Below the pieces are notes generated by a model. It was not told where the DNA came from. It was given only the letters and a program-made list of their open reading frames with translations, and did no database searches. A stretch of 64,000 bases of DNA, from contig OY294044.1 of assembly GCA_958510825.1 (NCBI GenBank), positions 42,435,550 through 42,499,549 on the forward strand. The letters run 5' to 3'. This DNA comes from Brachypterus glaber. Lineage: Eukaryota; Arthropoda; Insecta; Coleoptera; Kateretidae. The translations under genes were made by a program, and so were the position numbers. Below, piece after piece: positions 21,606-32,079 of the stretch (position 1 is the stretch's first letter; every line of letters begins with the position of its first letter).

Positions 21606-22975
21606 ATGATTGTACAAATAAACAAACCTAACACAAGATACAAGTGCCTTACTCATTTTTAATTATAACTTTAAATATTAGTGCTAGTACATGTTCCCTG
21701 CTGGTTGGCACCGAAATTTAAAATCCAAATTCGCTGACTTTTCCCTGACCAAATTTGTTAATTTCAGAAAATATTTTACAAAATTTCCTGACTTTTCCTG
21801 ATCATCTGCAACAAAATAAGTACTGTTAGTATTAATTTATATACAAAAATATTTATTAGTGATAGATAACACCCTCCAAATTTCAAGGTTTTATCTTAAT
21901 GTATTCTTAAGTTTGTTCGAGTTTGTTACTCAGTTTATTGTATTTCTGGAATAAAGTTTGCCATACAAAAACGGTTATTTTTTTTTTGAAAATTCTTTCA
22001 TAATATATGTATAGTGGGAAGCAAACCTGCATAACTAGCTAAAATATTGTAAAATATAACATAATTAGAACAAGAGAAAATACACAACTGCCCAAATATC
22101 TGTCTCAGGTAGGGCACACAAATACCGGGACCAGGTCAGTTTTGCTGGTCCCGAGGAAAAAAAAAATGTGTACACTTTTTTGTTTTTATTGGCTTTATTA
22201 TAACAAAAAATACTGCTGCCAATAATTAATATTTTTCCCTATAGGCCTAGTTTCATTAAAATCAAAATCGTAAAAAATTAAAAATTCAAAAAAAGTTTCT
22301 TGTTTCGTAAAACGAAAAATAAATTGAAAAAAAAATGTTTTTGAAATAAATTGTATTTACCCCATTTTAACCCCTTATCCCAATACAATTTTTACCAAAA
22401 ACAATCCCAGCCTAGAACTTTAGATAATCAACTAACAGAGAGATTTTTTTTACGGAAATCAAATTTTTTTGGATATAAAAGTCCAGAAACGTAAAAAAAG
22501 CAATAAAAATTTTCCGATGTTTTTTTAACTAATGCAAGACTTTCCTTGGGGAAGGTAAAATGAGCACATATCATTTATTTGTGATGATTTTTTTTAACAA
22601 AGAATTATATATTTTTTATATGAAATTATATAAAAATGTAGTATGCTGTACTGATAAGTTAAAATACCTTACTCCTACGATGGTTTTTTTACCCCTCTTT
22701 TCTCTAATCTGAAATCGTGCTTATTGTTTGCTTTTTAATTTATAAAATATAATTTATTTGTTGATTAATACGTTATAATTAAGAGGTATGTGTATTAAAT
22801 ATAAATTATATTCTCTCCGTAAATATCAATTCATGATACTAGGTTAGGTACCGGTGCTTTTTTTTCAAATTTTACTCATATTAATCCCAATTTTTTGGAA
22901 AATTCAACTCCAGCTAAAGCAGTCGTTGCATTTTCATCATTGGGATTAATATTCGTAAACTTTATCTAAAAACCA
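21606..22975. other. Intergenic with small dispersed repeats
   Basis: CCCTATAGGCCTAG-TTCATTAAAATC near 22240 recurs at 40530, and AAGACTTTCCTTGGGGAA near 22540 recurs at 30755, so pieces of one dispersed repeat are present. A 9-bp hairpin CGGGACCAG/CTGGTCCCG lies at 22136-22153. No gene. Confidence 0.5.
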
Positions 22976-22979
22976 CCAA

Positions 22980-23035
22980 GGGAACGTTCAAGTATTACGT
23001 AACGCAAATTTTGATCATTTTGGTTTGGACTCATC
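22980..23035 (+). mobile_element. Lone terminal repeat of the 18060 MITE family
   Basis: GGGAACGTTCAAGTATTACG and the following GTAACGCAAATTTTGATC match the right end of the element at 18062-18346. No partner end follows within several hundred bases. Confidence 0.7.
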
Positions 23036-23985
23036 TATCACCCCTTAAAATTTTTCTATCAATGTACCATACACCCTGTATATAATTTTAAACTTACTTC
23101 AAAATGGTCCTCACAGCAGAACTATCCACCTTTAGATTTCTTTGGTGCCACTGGTTGTTGAAAAACAGATAACTATGATTTCCTTACAGCCTCTGGTTTT
23201 TGGTAGAGTAAAAAAAACTTCTTTGCAGTTTTTTGATGAATTTTTGCAACTTGGAAAATAACAGTTATTGAAATCCATGCCTAAAGTTTAAACACGAGTA
23301 TATAATTTGGTTTTATAAATAAAAACTAAACATTATTCTTGAAATATATTATGTAATACTGTAAGTATGTCCCCGGATGCAGAAATTTTCTGCACATAGA
23401 GAAACTTACATTATAGTCTGTAAAGCTGCAAGTCCTTTGAAAATAAACTATATTTCAAGAATGCTTTGACATAGATATGAAATTTAAACCAAAAATTTTC
23501 TATATGGTAAAAAAATCTTAGGTCCAAATATTAAGGCCTCAAACCTTTTAGTCTTTCGCAAAAGACTTGCAGCTATGCTAACGCTTTGCCTACCTTTTTA
23601 AAATGCACTATACACTGTCTTGAAATATAAAAAGTCTAGTAAATACACACCAAATAAAACTTAAACTGAATAAAACCGAAAAATAGGAAAATATAACCTC
23701 ACATCAACGCTTCATGACAGTCACATCTATTTATTAACAATCAGAGTAGCCAACATACAAAATCAAAACTGATTTGAACTGCGCAAACTCTGTCTGTAAC
23801 GTTTTCAGTGGAGCGGGAAAAAATAATTCAAACTTTATAATTTTTTTTTCTCCTGTTTGAGTAGACTAAAAAATAAATAAATAGCATATATATTATAATT
23901 AGAACCTCTAGTTTTTAAAAATAATTAAAACCAAAAATCGAAGAAGACCCTATTATTTAGCAGAGGATAAAAGTGGTTACGAGCA
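23036..23985. other. Intergenic, no recognised gene
   Basis: AT-rich. The last 60 bases before 23989 belong to the palindromic host element described at 25300-25796. Confidence 0.4.
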
Positions 23986-23986
23986 C

Positions 23987-25299
23987 TTCCCAACCAGCAA
24001 AGTAATTTTATAAGTTCATGGATCCGCAATTGTTTAATTTTATTCGTATTTTATTATTACTTCCAAAATACTAATTAATTTTATTAAAGGGCAAATCAAC
24101 ACTATTCTGTAGTTAAAGTTAAAGTGTTTTATAAATTTATCGTGAAAACGTTTCTACGAGCAACACAATAAAACAAACACAAAAGTCAAGCCTATAAAAT
24201 AAAATTGTTTTATAATAGTTTTTATTAAATTTCAGTGATATTATTAAGACTCTTATAAATATATTATATAATTATTTTATAGTCGCGTATCGTAGCTTTA
24301 ATAAAACAATTTTATTAACGACTCAATGAGAACTATTTCGTTTCTTCAAGTAAAGAGTTTCCTTAGTGATCCATATAAAACTGTTTTATATTATGTTATT
24401 TAGGTTACAATATAAAAACAATAACAAAGTTCTTATAAAATAAATTGTTTTCATGGTTATCATTTTGCTATCGATAACTACAATAAAACAAATTTAAAAA
24501 ATTTAAAAGTAAATTATTTTATAGAAAATCGCCATTTTAAAATGGATGCAACCCAAGGAATCGAAGTAAGTTGGATTGAAAATACTGAATTTCACACGTG
24601 TAATGACACTGGCAGTAGGTAAAATACATAAAAATTATCAGTAGTTATCTCTACAACCAATAGGTTCAAGTTTTTCTGTAGAAAATTATCATATCGAAAA
24701 AGCTAGTCTTTTTGTTATTCAAAAAATTTTCCCAAAACAATGAAAAATACGAGGCGCACTTAAATTTTGTTAGAAATATGCTAATATTTCTCAATAAAAT
24801 TTCCCTGGCATCAACAATTTTGATCTCTGTAGCACAAATAAAGTCTCTAAATAATAGATGTTTAATGCTAACGTATTATTAAAATGACCTCGGGTCGTCC
24901 AATTTTCGTTGGTCCAAATCAAAATTGCTTATTGCAGAGCATTCAGAATATATTTAAAAAACTTTTTAATTTTGTTACTGTAATTCTAATATGCATTTTT
25001 GTTTTTTAGTATATATTATTGCGCAGTATGAAAAGATTTAACAATACTGTTTTATAATGCTTTTGTAAAGTTTTTCTAAGATTTGCCAAAATGTTTATAA
25101 AATAATTTTATTATGTTTCCAAAAGCTTTTACAAAATACTAACCAAAACTGAAATGTTTTATAAAGTGGTGCCAATTTTACATTTATTGCTGTCTTATAA
25201 ACATTTTGAAAACGTTTCTGGGAGTAATATTTGTTTTATAATTTTTGTGTCGGAAGCGTTTTGGCTACTATTATAAAACATAAAAATGCTAGTTGGGTT
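23987..25299. mobile_element. 1.3-kb element with ends CCCAACCAGC / GCTAGTTGGG and TT duplication
   Basis: The element (23989-25297) begins CCCAACCAGCA and ends TGCTAGTTGGG, flanked by TT on both sides. An empty-site relative at about 51925-51950 (GACTTGTAGCTCTTGAAATTC) shows the host sequence without the insert and supports the boundaries. The inside is packed with TTTTATAA/TTATAAAAC strings in both orientations, roughly twenty of them, and has no coding frame. The superfamily is unknown. Confidence 0.65.
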
Positions 25300-25796
25300 G
25301 TAGCTCTTGAAATTCTCTATAAGTTCTATATATTATGCATTTTCATAAGTATTTTTTAACAGTTACAGTGGGTGCTGTAACTGTACCAAAGTACCTATTT
25401 ATTATATATGAAACTTATTGTGAATTTCAAGAGTTACAAGTTTGCTCATAACCACTTTTTACGTCCAATGAATAATTTGGCTGAAAAATGGAAAAAAACA
25501 ATTTTACCTGCAACATGGCTATTTTTATTTAATTCGATTATTATTAATATATTAAAAAAATTATCCAAACAAAAATTGTTGGAAATTTCCTCCTTAACCT
25601 AATTGGTTATATTCATTTTTATCTTAAGATGCATATTAAGCAACTCACCCCTAAAATTAAGGATAGAGAACACCCCTTACGCAAATCACCCGGTGAAAAA
25701 ACTAACAGGAGTGTTCTGTTACCATCTACTACTACCCTTTAAAATATTAGCCGGTGTGCATTTATTGCAATTTACATTTATCATTTGACTGGACTA
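25300..25796. mobile_element. Right arm of a palindromic element, TAGTCCAGTC family
   Basis: Matches 51945-52425 closely, including GAATTTCAAGAG, CCGGTGAAAAAACTAAC and the terminus CATTTGACTGGACTA. The element was entered by the 1.3-kb element at 23989 and, at its very end, by the hAT at 25797. The frames at 25408-25788 are not genes but palindrome sequence. Confidence 0.6.
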
Positions 25797-26750
25797 TAGG
25801 GTGCCCAGAGTTTTGACTTTTTTTTGAATTTTAAAGGTCTTACCCCCCAGAGTTGTTCATTGGGGTAAGCAGAATTTTAAAAAAATATTTAGAGGTGGCG
25901 CACAGCCGTTTTTTGCAAAAATAATCGTTTCTCCAGATTAATTTTTTTAGGGCCTATTAAAGATAAATAAAAATGCTTTTTGCACAGTACGGAGATCTAG
26001 GATAAATAAGGAAGAACCCTGATTTTTTTCAAATTTTTTCATCAACAAACGGCCTTGTTGTGACCTAGAAAAGTCCAAATTTTGATGTTATCCCTAATTT
26101 AGGGTGCTAGGAATAGCACATTCAATTTTTTCACCCCGGTCAAATATTTTTTGGTAATACCTAAATGTGTCCTGACTTAAAAGCCATATATAAATATTTG
26201 ATCCTATATACAGGGTGCACGAAAAAAAATGTTTTTTAACAAAATTACACAACTTTTCTAGATTTTTACACTTTTCATTCTTTTAGGGCCCACATCGAAC
26301 AACAAAGTATAGTACAACAAAGAATACATTTTTCAAATCTTTTAAATCTACTTTGAATGCCCCAGTAATAAAGTAGATTTTTTTGAATTTGGAAAATTTA
26401 TTCTATGTTGTTCCATAACTTGCAACAGAAATTGTGTTTGATCCTCTTGATTTGTTAAAAGATTATTATAGGTTTGTATGAGTGCCACCTCACTCTCTGC
26501 GGCGTCGTTTACCACTTTTAAGTTTTGAACATTTTCTTGGATTGTATGTACTGAGTACTGGCACTCATACAAACCTAGGACCTGGAGAAACGATTATTTT
26601 TGCAAAAAACGGCTGTGCGCCACCTCTAAATATTTTTTTAAAATTCTGAAAAAATAGCGTGGTAATCTACTCACCCCAATGAACAACTTTGGGGGGTAAG
26701 ACCTTTAAAATTCAAAAAAAAGTCAAAACTCTGGGCACCCTACTGGACTA
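25789..26750. mobile_element. hAT-type element with TSD CTGGACTA and about 150-bp TIRs
   Basis: CTGGACTA at 25789-25796 and 26743-26750 flanks an element (25797-26742) that begins TAGGGTGCCCAGAGTTTTGA and ends with its exact inverse. The arms stay similar for about 150 bp through GGCGCACAGCCGTTTTTTGC. The paralogous locus at 52415-52425 has a single CTGGACTA and confirms the empty site. An 8-bp TSD and TAGGGTG ends are typical of hAT. The middle carries a degenerate protein fragment. A relative occupies the end of the window from about 62930. Confidence 0.8.
26348..26572 (-). pseudogene. C-terminal fragment of an unnamed conserved protein inside the hAT-like element
   Basis: About 70 residues with the segment VVNDAAESEVALIQTYNNL followed by EDQTQFLLQVMEQHR and a Lys/Ser-rich end. 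I recall similar -NDAAERG-ALIQ-, QFLLQVVEQHR strings from uncharacterised arthropod proteins linked to mobile DNA, but I know of no function. There is no true ATG at the start (TTG is read). An 18-bp perfect inverted repeat (26466-26483 and 26559-26576, AGGTTTGTATGAGTGCCA) cuts the frame: the part upstream of 26558 looks like a foldback duplication, not original coding sequence. Confidence 0.45.
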
Positions 26751-26789
26751 ATATAATATTATTATCTGTATACAAATTATATTTTATAC

Positions 26790-27075
26790 AGAAAGAATGC
26801 CAAGTTCAGATATTAATCTGGAGCCTTGAAATGTGAGTTTTATTAACAAGATATGTATACTATTTCATTTACAATCATTTAACATGTAATAATAAAGCTT
26901 TAGTTTTTTAATGTGGATAACTGATATGAAGAAGTGAATTTGTATTAAGCTTAACTATCAATACTGTAGTATGTGAAAACTAAACATTTAACAGAAGTTA
27001 AGAAAAAGTATAAAAAATTCTAAACAAAATGCATTAAAAGTAGCTGAAATAACAATTAATGCTTAATGCTTAGCG
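26790..27075. repeat. Dispersed repeat related to 42840-43090 and 51300-51545
   Basis: Shares AATAAAGCTTTAG, GTGAAAACTAAACATTTAACAGAAG and a following AAGAAAAAGTAT-like run with those loci. Degenerate and non-coding. Confidence 0.45.
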
Positions 27076-27165
27076 CCTGTTGTTGATTTTAATCTTTTTC
27101 TTTCCTGAAATATTGCAAATTAAATATTCGTTATTATTTTTGTTTAAAATAAATATTCTTGTATA

Positions 27166-27255
27166 TAAATACCCAACTGTACTACTCCAGTTTTCCAACT
27201 GCACTCCAATTTCCCAAGGGTACCCCTCAATTTTCCAACTTTTTACCAGTTTCCG
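27166..27255. repeat. Degenerate minisatellite, left part
   Basis: Imperfect repeats built on CCAACTGCACTCCAATTTCC / CAATTTTCCAACTT, about 18-24 bp each. The series resumes beyond the hAT at 31325-31420, so the hAT landed inside it. Confidence 0.55.
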
Positions 27256-27412
27256 CAGGGGCGTCATTTCAGATTTTGCCAGGGGGGGTAAAACTAAAAT
27301 TTGTGATGACTAATACAAAATGGTAATAACGTTTTATATTCTATTTAAAAAAAAATACATAAACACAAATAGAAAAACCTATATAAAAACCTAAATAGAT
27401 AAAAAAATGTGT

Positions 27413-27781
27413 TTATTGAATTAGCGGATATCTCCTGACCTTTAGCTTACTAAAGTGGTTTATCGCATAATCCATATTTATATTTTTAACTTCTTCCCTT
27501 TCAACCGCGATAACCAAGAGATCGCTTAGTCTTTCGTCGCCCATTGTTGAGCGCAAATAATTTTTTACCCGTTTCATCGATGAAAAAAATCTTTCATTTG
27601 CGGCACTTGTTACGGGTAACATACTAATAAAATGCATTATTTTTAATAGTTCCTTAAAGGCGGATGGAATTTCCATGAAAGCTTTTTGCACATCATAAGG
27701 TGATTCAACCTTAAAAGGTAATAAATATGTTTTAGCAGAACTTAATTCTGATGGTACACTCTTCAGTATTTGGGTCAAAAA
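27413..27781 (-). pseudogene. hAT transposase, C-terminal dimerisation domain
   Basis: The frame carries the hAT C-terminal signature: a Leu/Pro stretch, then TSAANERFFSSMKRVKNYLR and GDERLSDLLVIAVER, ending at a stop at 27413. This domain mediates transposase dimerisation. The catalytic DDE/RW region is absent. The annotated frame reaches 27829, but residues upstream of 27781 come from the non-LTR insert. The hAT frame continues at 31078 (see there). It is similar in style to ZMYM/zinc-finger-MYM-type hAT relatives. Confidence 0.85.
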
Positions 27782-30039
27782 AAAAAGTCCAAAGAAATGG
27801 AGGAGGGCGAGAGTGGTCTTCATCCCCAAACCGGGGAGGAAGGATTACACAACCGCCAAATCCTTCAGACCAATAAGCCTTACATCTTTCCTGCTGAAAA
27901 CGCTGGAAAAGATAGTAGACCGGTACCTGATGGAAGGAGTGCTTAGCAGGCATCTTTTCCATAGAGGATAACACGCATATAGGCGAGGCAGGTCGACAGA
28001 CTCGGCCCTCCACGCTATAGTGCGAAGAGTCGAAAAGGCATTACACCACAAAGAATGGGCGTTGGCCATATTCTTTGACGTAGAGGGAGCATTCGACAGG
28101 GCAAGAACGTCAACCATCTGCAATGCGCTATTAGCAAGGGGCACCCCGCCAGCGCTGGTTAGTTGGGTAAGATCTGCGCTGGTAGAGAGGAATGTCATGG
28201 CCTCTCTGGGGGACTGTCGTCTGGACATCGGGGTGAGAGGTGGATGTCCACAGGGCAGTTGTCTTTCACCTCACTTATGGTGTCTAGTTATGGACAGTCT
28301 CCTAGAGAGGCTGACCGCCGCTGGGCTATACGCACAAGCATTTGCAGATGATGGCACAGTCCTAGTCACTGGAAGGTTCTTGGGCGCGGTCTGTGAAAGA
28401 ATCCAGACAGCCTGCAGGATAATAGAAGAGTGGTGTGAGGAAAAAGGCTTATCAGTCAACCCAACAAAGACTGAGCTTATCCTCTTTACCAATAGGAGAA
28501 AGATAGAGAACTTTAGGGACCCCAAATGTACGGAAAACCGCTTGTGCTCTAAACTCAACTGGAAGGCGCATGTAGACAAAGTAATTGACAAGTCGATTGC
28601 GACCTTCTGGCACTTGCGTCGGGCAGTGGGAAAAAGCTGGGGCATGACCCCACAGATTCTATTATACCGCCGTCATTAGACCCAGAGTCCAATATGGCTC
28701 GGTGGTATGGTGGCCAAGCGTCAGCAAAACCACAGTAGCTCAGAGTCTGAGTAAGATCCAAAGACTAGCGTATCTCGGGATCACCGGCGCAATCAGGACG
28801 ACCCCCACATCAGCACTGGAAGTTCTACTGGGGCTGCCAACGCTTCCGTCCTGGATAAGGAGGGAGGCAATGGCTAGCTACCTTAGAATGAGAGATGTTG
28901 GATGCTGGCTGGGTGAAGGGGCAGTCTACGGACATACAAAAATCGCCGATGTCGCCTGAGTAGAGTTACCTATCAGCAGCATCAAGGTGATAGAGGCGGA
29001 AGACCGATTAAGGTTTGACAGAGCATTCTCTCTCACTATACCAACAAAACACGAGTGGGAGAACAAGGAACTTAATTTTGCCCAAAACGCAACAGTGTGC
29101 TATACAGACGGCTCCCGGATGGAAAGCACGTAAAGCTCGGGCGCAGGCTTCTTTGTACAAGACACGGGGCTATTCGCTCGGCAGGTACCCCACGGTATTC
29201 CAAGCGGAAGTCTTTGCGATACAGGAAGCGGCAAGATGCGAAGAGGTTCTAGGGAGTAACGGATCAGATGTATACATCTGCTCCGACAGCAAAGCAGCCC
29301 TCAAGGCTCTCAGTGCACCCGGCACAAGATCCAGTCTTTTGCAGGAATGCATAGAAGCCCTGGAGGAGCTAGCGAGGAACAAAAGAGTCCACCTTGTATG
29401 GGTCCCTGGACACAGCGGGATACCAGGCAACGAGAAGGCAGACGAACTTGCCAGGCTCGGAGCCGAGACTCCGTGCATGGAACCCGAACCCATGCTTGGT
29501 ATTACAAGGAAACAAGTCACATCAGCCCTCAACACGTGGGCTGGAGAAAAACTAAGTGAAAGCTGGTCAACGGTCACGAACTGCAGACAGGCAAAGGACT
29601 TCCTTTCCGGTCCAAGCAAGTCAAAAACCGCGTGGCTACTAGGAAGAAGCCGAGCCACGATCAGCCAACTTACAGGGATCCTCACGGGTCACTGTGGACT
29701 AGGAAGGCACCTGTTCAAGATGAAGGTCGGTAACGACCCCGTCTGTTCGGGTTGCGGGATAGACGAAGAATCGCCCTTCCATTTCCTAGGGCAATGCGAT
29801 CGGTTCGGCAGAATACGACAGGAGATCTTCGGAGTGGCAACTCTCCGAAGAGAGGAGTTGCGTACCCTTGCCTGGACAGATATCGCGACCTTTATAAGGA
29901 GGTCCGGCAGGTTTAGGCAGGGAGTAGGGTAGATGTGTGGCTGGGACAGCTCGGGGCTGGCAAAAAGGGCCATAATGGCCTAGTTGCCTGGCTTGTAGCC
30001 TCCCCACCCTTACTACTACTACTACTACTGGGTCAAAAA
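27771..30039 (+). mobile_element. 5'-truncated non-LTR retrotransposon with 11-bp TSD TGGGTCAAAAA
   Basis: TGGGTCAAAAA occurs at 27771-27781 and 30029-30039. Between them lies an RT-to-3'-end fragment that finishes in (TAC)n at 30010-30028. The sequence is GC-richer than all its surroundings, a sign of a separate origin or codon regime. Endonuclease and ORF1 are missing, as expected from incomplete target-primed reverse transcription. Confidence 0.9.
27786..29932 (+). pseudogene. Reverse transcriptase / RNase H polyprotein fragment, broken
   Basis: Relative of the ORF2 at 4777-8406 (shared FIPKPGRKDY, RPISLTSFLLKTLEK, DVEGAFD, CPQG, FADD in place of YADD). Breaks seen: TAA at 27969 where Gln is expected before HAY; a deletion near 28530 that removes the KYLG motif; a frameshift near 28660 in the YTAVIRP region; a TGA at 28957; a TAA at 29132 in the RNase H TDGS region; a shift near 29150. 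From 29150 to 29932 the frame is open, with RNase H motifs (QAEVFAI, SDSKAAL, VPGHSGIPGNEKAD) and a C-x2-C-x8-H-x4-C knuckle (CSGCGIDEE...). Several decays with an intact TSD indicate a moderately old insertion. Confidence 0.9.
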
Positions 30040-30040
30040 C

Positions 30041-31079
30041 AGCCCAATAAACAATTGTTCGGCGGCCGCCCAGCGGCCGACCGTCGGCATGCCGACGGTG
30101 CGACGGCGGTCCGCGGTCGGCAATTGATGGGCGGCCCGCCGTCAATAGGAGACAGTTGCCTACGGTCAAACGATGATCATTTGCCGATCATATTGTCAAC
30201 CATTTACAGATCATCCAAGGATGATCATTTGCCGCTCTTTTGCCGATCATATTGCCAACCCTTTTAAGATCAGATGTTGCAAATTGCAATCTATAGATTG
30301 CAAAATAGACAGTTTTCACTGCTCTAGTGCAGTATTTTCCATAATCAATGAGAAAATCCCTACCAAAATAACTTTTTCATTGATGGTTGAAAGGAATTGG
30401 TTGAAAGGAATTGATTCTAAGGATATATTAAATTAAAAAGTAGTGAAAGCGTACAGATGGCCATCTAATGTTGCACAAAAGTACTATACTGTATTTTATA
30501 TTTGCTATATGTCCGGGAAATTTGTGACTACGATAACTTAAGGGCTTAAATTTTGGACCACGGGTTAATCCTATTTTTTTTTGTTTTTCGGAAAAAGAAA
30601 ATAAAAAACAACTGAAAATTTTTTATAAGTTTTTTTTAGAAAACAATTTTACATCTAAAAAAATCATTCACGAAAATATAAAAATATATTTTGGATATAA
30701 AACGTCGAAAAACGTAGAAAAAAGCAATACCAATTTTTCAATTTTTTTAACTAATACAAGACTTTCCTTGGGGAAAGTAAAAATAGAAAAAGCAATGGTT
30801 ATAATTACCATAATTATTATAATTACTGTTTTAAAAAACAAAATTAAAAAAAAATAATTATGTGTAAAAAATATATAATCGGTTAATCGGCGGTATTTTC
30901 GTGATTAATGATTCAAAGTGCGATGAAATGCCGCTGTTAGGTCGTTTAGTCAGATGCCGACGGCGGCTCGACGTTGAGCCGATGTAGTATTTCGATTATC
31001 ATTTGCCGACGGCGGCCCGACGTTGAGCCGACGTAGTATTTCGATTATCATTTGCCGCCGAACCATTGTTTATTGGGAG
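30041..31079. mobile_element. 1035-bp TIR element with AG duplication and GC-rich subterminal repeats
   Basis: The element (30043-31077) begins CCCAATAAACAATTGTTCGG and ends in the inverse with one mismatch; TIRs are about 24 bp. AG flanks both ends. Near the left end are dense GC-rich strings (GCCGACGGTGCGACGGCGGT) and repeats of GATGATCATTTGCCG; near the right end a 46-bp unit (GACGTTGAGCCGACGTAG core) occurs twice. The centre is AT-rich and non-coding. A 2-bp TSD other than TA is unusual and I do not assign a superfamily. Confidence 0.75.
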
Positions 31080-31199
31080 AGTAACATTTTCTACGAACCC
31101 TGGACCGTTACAGATTTCCAAAAGGAAAATAATTAAAAATATAAATTTGACAATTGGAAATTGTGTTAAAAAACTTGTTATAACTATTAATTTAATCAT
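31078..31199 (-). pseudogene. hAT transposase, segment upstream of the two insertions
   Basis: On the minus strand, codons ending in GPGFVENVTL lead into the bases left of the insertions (30040-30042) and then, across the non-LTR element, into the TQILKSVPSEL start of the dimerisation domain at 27781. The frame is continuous only if the 1-kb element has a 2-bp (AG) duplication and the non-LTR element an 11-bp one. Upstream of this the frame is hydrophobic and then leaves the element, with no sign of the catalytic core. Confidence 0.6.
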
Positions 31200-31324
31200 A
31201 ATTTTATATTTATTTTATTGCTTTAAAATTTCTTAATTCTTAAGAACTAATGGCCTAATTATAAAATGCCAGGGGGGGCGGTTGCCCCCCCCTGCCCCCC
31301 CTGTAGGACTAAATGACGCCCTTG

Positions 31325-31420
31325 AGTTTCCGAAATTTAACACTTAATTTCCGAAACCTGCCACTCATTTTATCAACTAAACAGTGGATTTTCCCAACTG
31401 AGCAGTGGATTCACAATTTG
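31325..31420. repeat. Degenerate minisatellite, right part
   Basis: Continuation of the CCAACTG/TTTCC repeat of 27166-27255 beyond the hAT insertion, e.g. GTGGATTTTCCCAACTGAGC followed by AGTGGATT. Confidence 0.45.
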
Positions 31421-31710
31421 TCAAAAATATTGATTACTATTATGAATGGATAGATTGAACTATTGTAAAAAATTCTGCTTATCAGAATGTAAAGTCATTA
31501 TGAGTAGGTCATTAAAATTTTGGTGTGATGTCACACTCGACCCCTTATCTCTGCAACTTAAAGTACGATAAAAAAAAGTTTTTTACAAAAGTTTTTAATT
31601 TTTTGAGGAAAATTAAATAACAGTAAAAAAATACATGTTTCTATTAAAAAAAAAAAAGTTGACCTTGAAATGACCTCGAAAACATAAATATCCGTAAGGG
31701 CATATACACA

Positions 31711-31832
31711 GGCTCGCATAAAAACATAGTACATAACAATGCGATGCCGTGATTGACTTATGTGCCGCCATGTATCTTGTAAGCCAATCACGGCATCGCA
31801 TTCTTATGTTTTATGTTCTTATGCAAGCTTCT
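31711..31832. mobile_element. 120-bp near-perfect foldback hairpin
   Basis: Left arm 31711-31757 and right arm 31784-31832 pair with few mismatches; the core AATGCGATGCCGTGATTG is perfectly inverted. The loop is under 30 bases. Could be a tiny MITE or a source of a hairpin RNA. No TSD identified. Confidence 0.65.
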
Positions 31833-32079
31833 GGGTAAATACGCCATTAAAATAAACAACTTTTGTCTGATTTTTTTTTATAAAATCATAGTATTCGAGA
31901 TATTTCAGGTTAAAAAAAAAACACCCCGTATAATGTTTAGATATTCAAAGAAACTTATTTTTTAATTACCAAAAGTAAAAAGTTTTGCATTTTTTTTTTT
32001 CATATTTTTTTATTTTTTTAATTCTTGTATTTGGAGTCAATACGAAAGTTTTACTAGAAAATAAGAAGTCTGAGTGCAC
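31833..32079. other. Spacer, repeat-like
   Basis: AT-rich sequence with TATAATGTTTAGATATTCAAAGAAACTTATTTTTTAA, split here in words: the segments TATAATGTTTAG, AAAGAAACTTATTTTTTAA and AAAGTAAAAAGTTT recur at 33415-33475, on the other side of the hAT element. Confidence 0.45.

Larger units (their letters stand above)
27248..31332 (-). mobile_element. hAT element with 8-bp TSD AGTTTCCG, carrying two nested insertions
   Basis: AGTTTCCG at 27248-27255 and 31325-31332. The element (27256-31324) begins CAGGGGCGTCATTTC and the reverse complement of the right end is CAAGGGCGTCATTTAG, followed in both arms by runs of G. Without its inserts it would be only about 780 bp, with the last part of a transposase on the minus strand, so it was already an internally deleted copy. 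Inserts: non-LTR element 27782-30028 and TIR element 30043-31077. Confidence 0.9.

Noticed and set aside
29170..29685. 171-codon minus-strand frame
   Set aside because: Antisense shadow of the RNase H region of the LINE pseudogene, open only because of its high GC content.
29935..30267. 110-codon frame after the second LINE
   Set aside because: It joins the LINE 3' UTR, the (TAC)n tail and the GC-rich rim of the TIR element; no biological unit.
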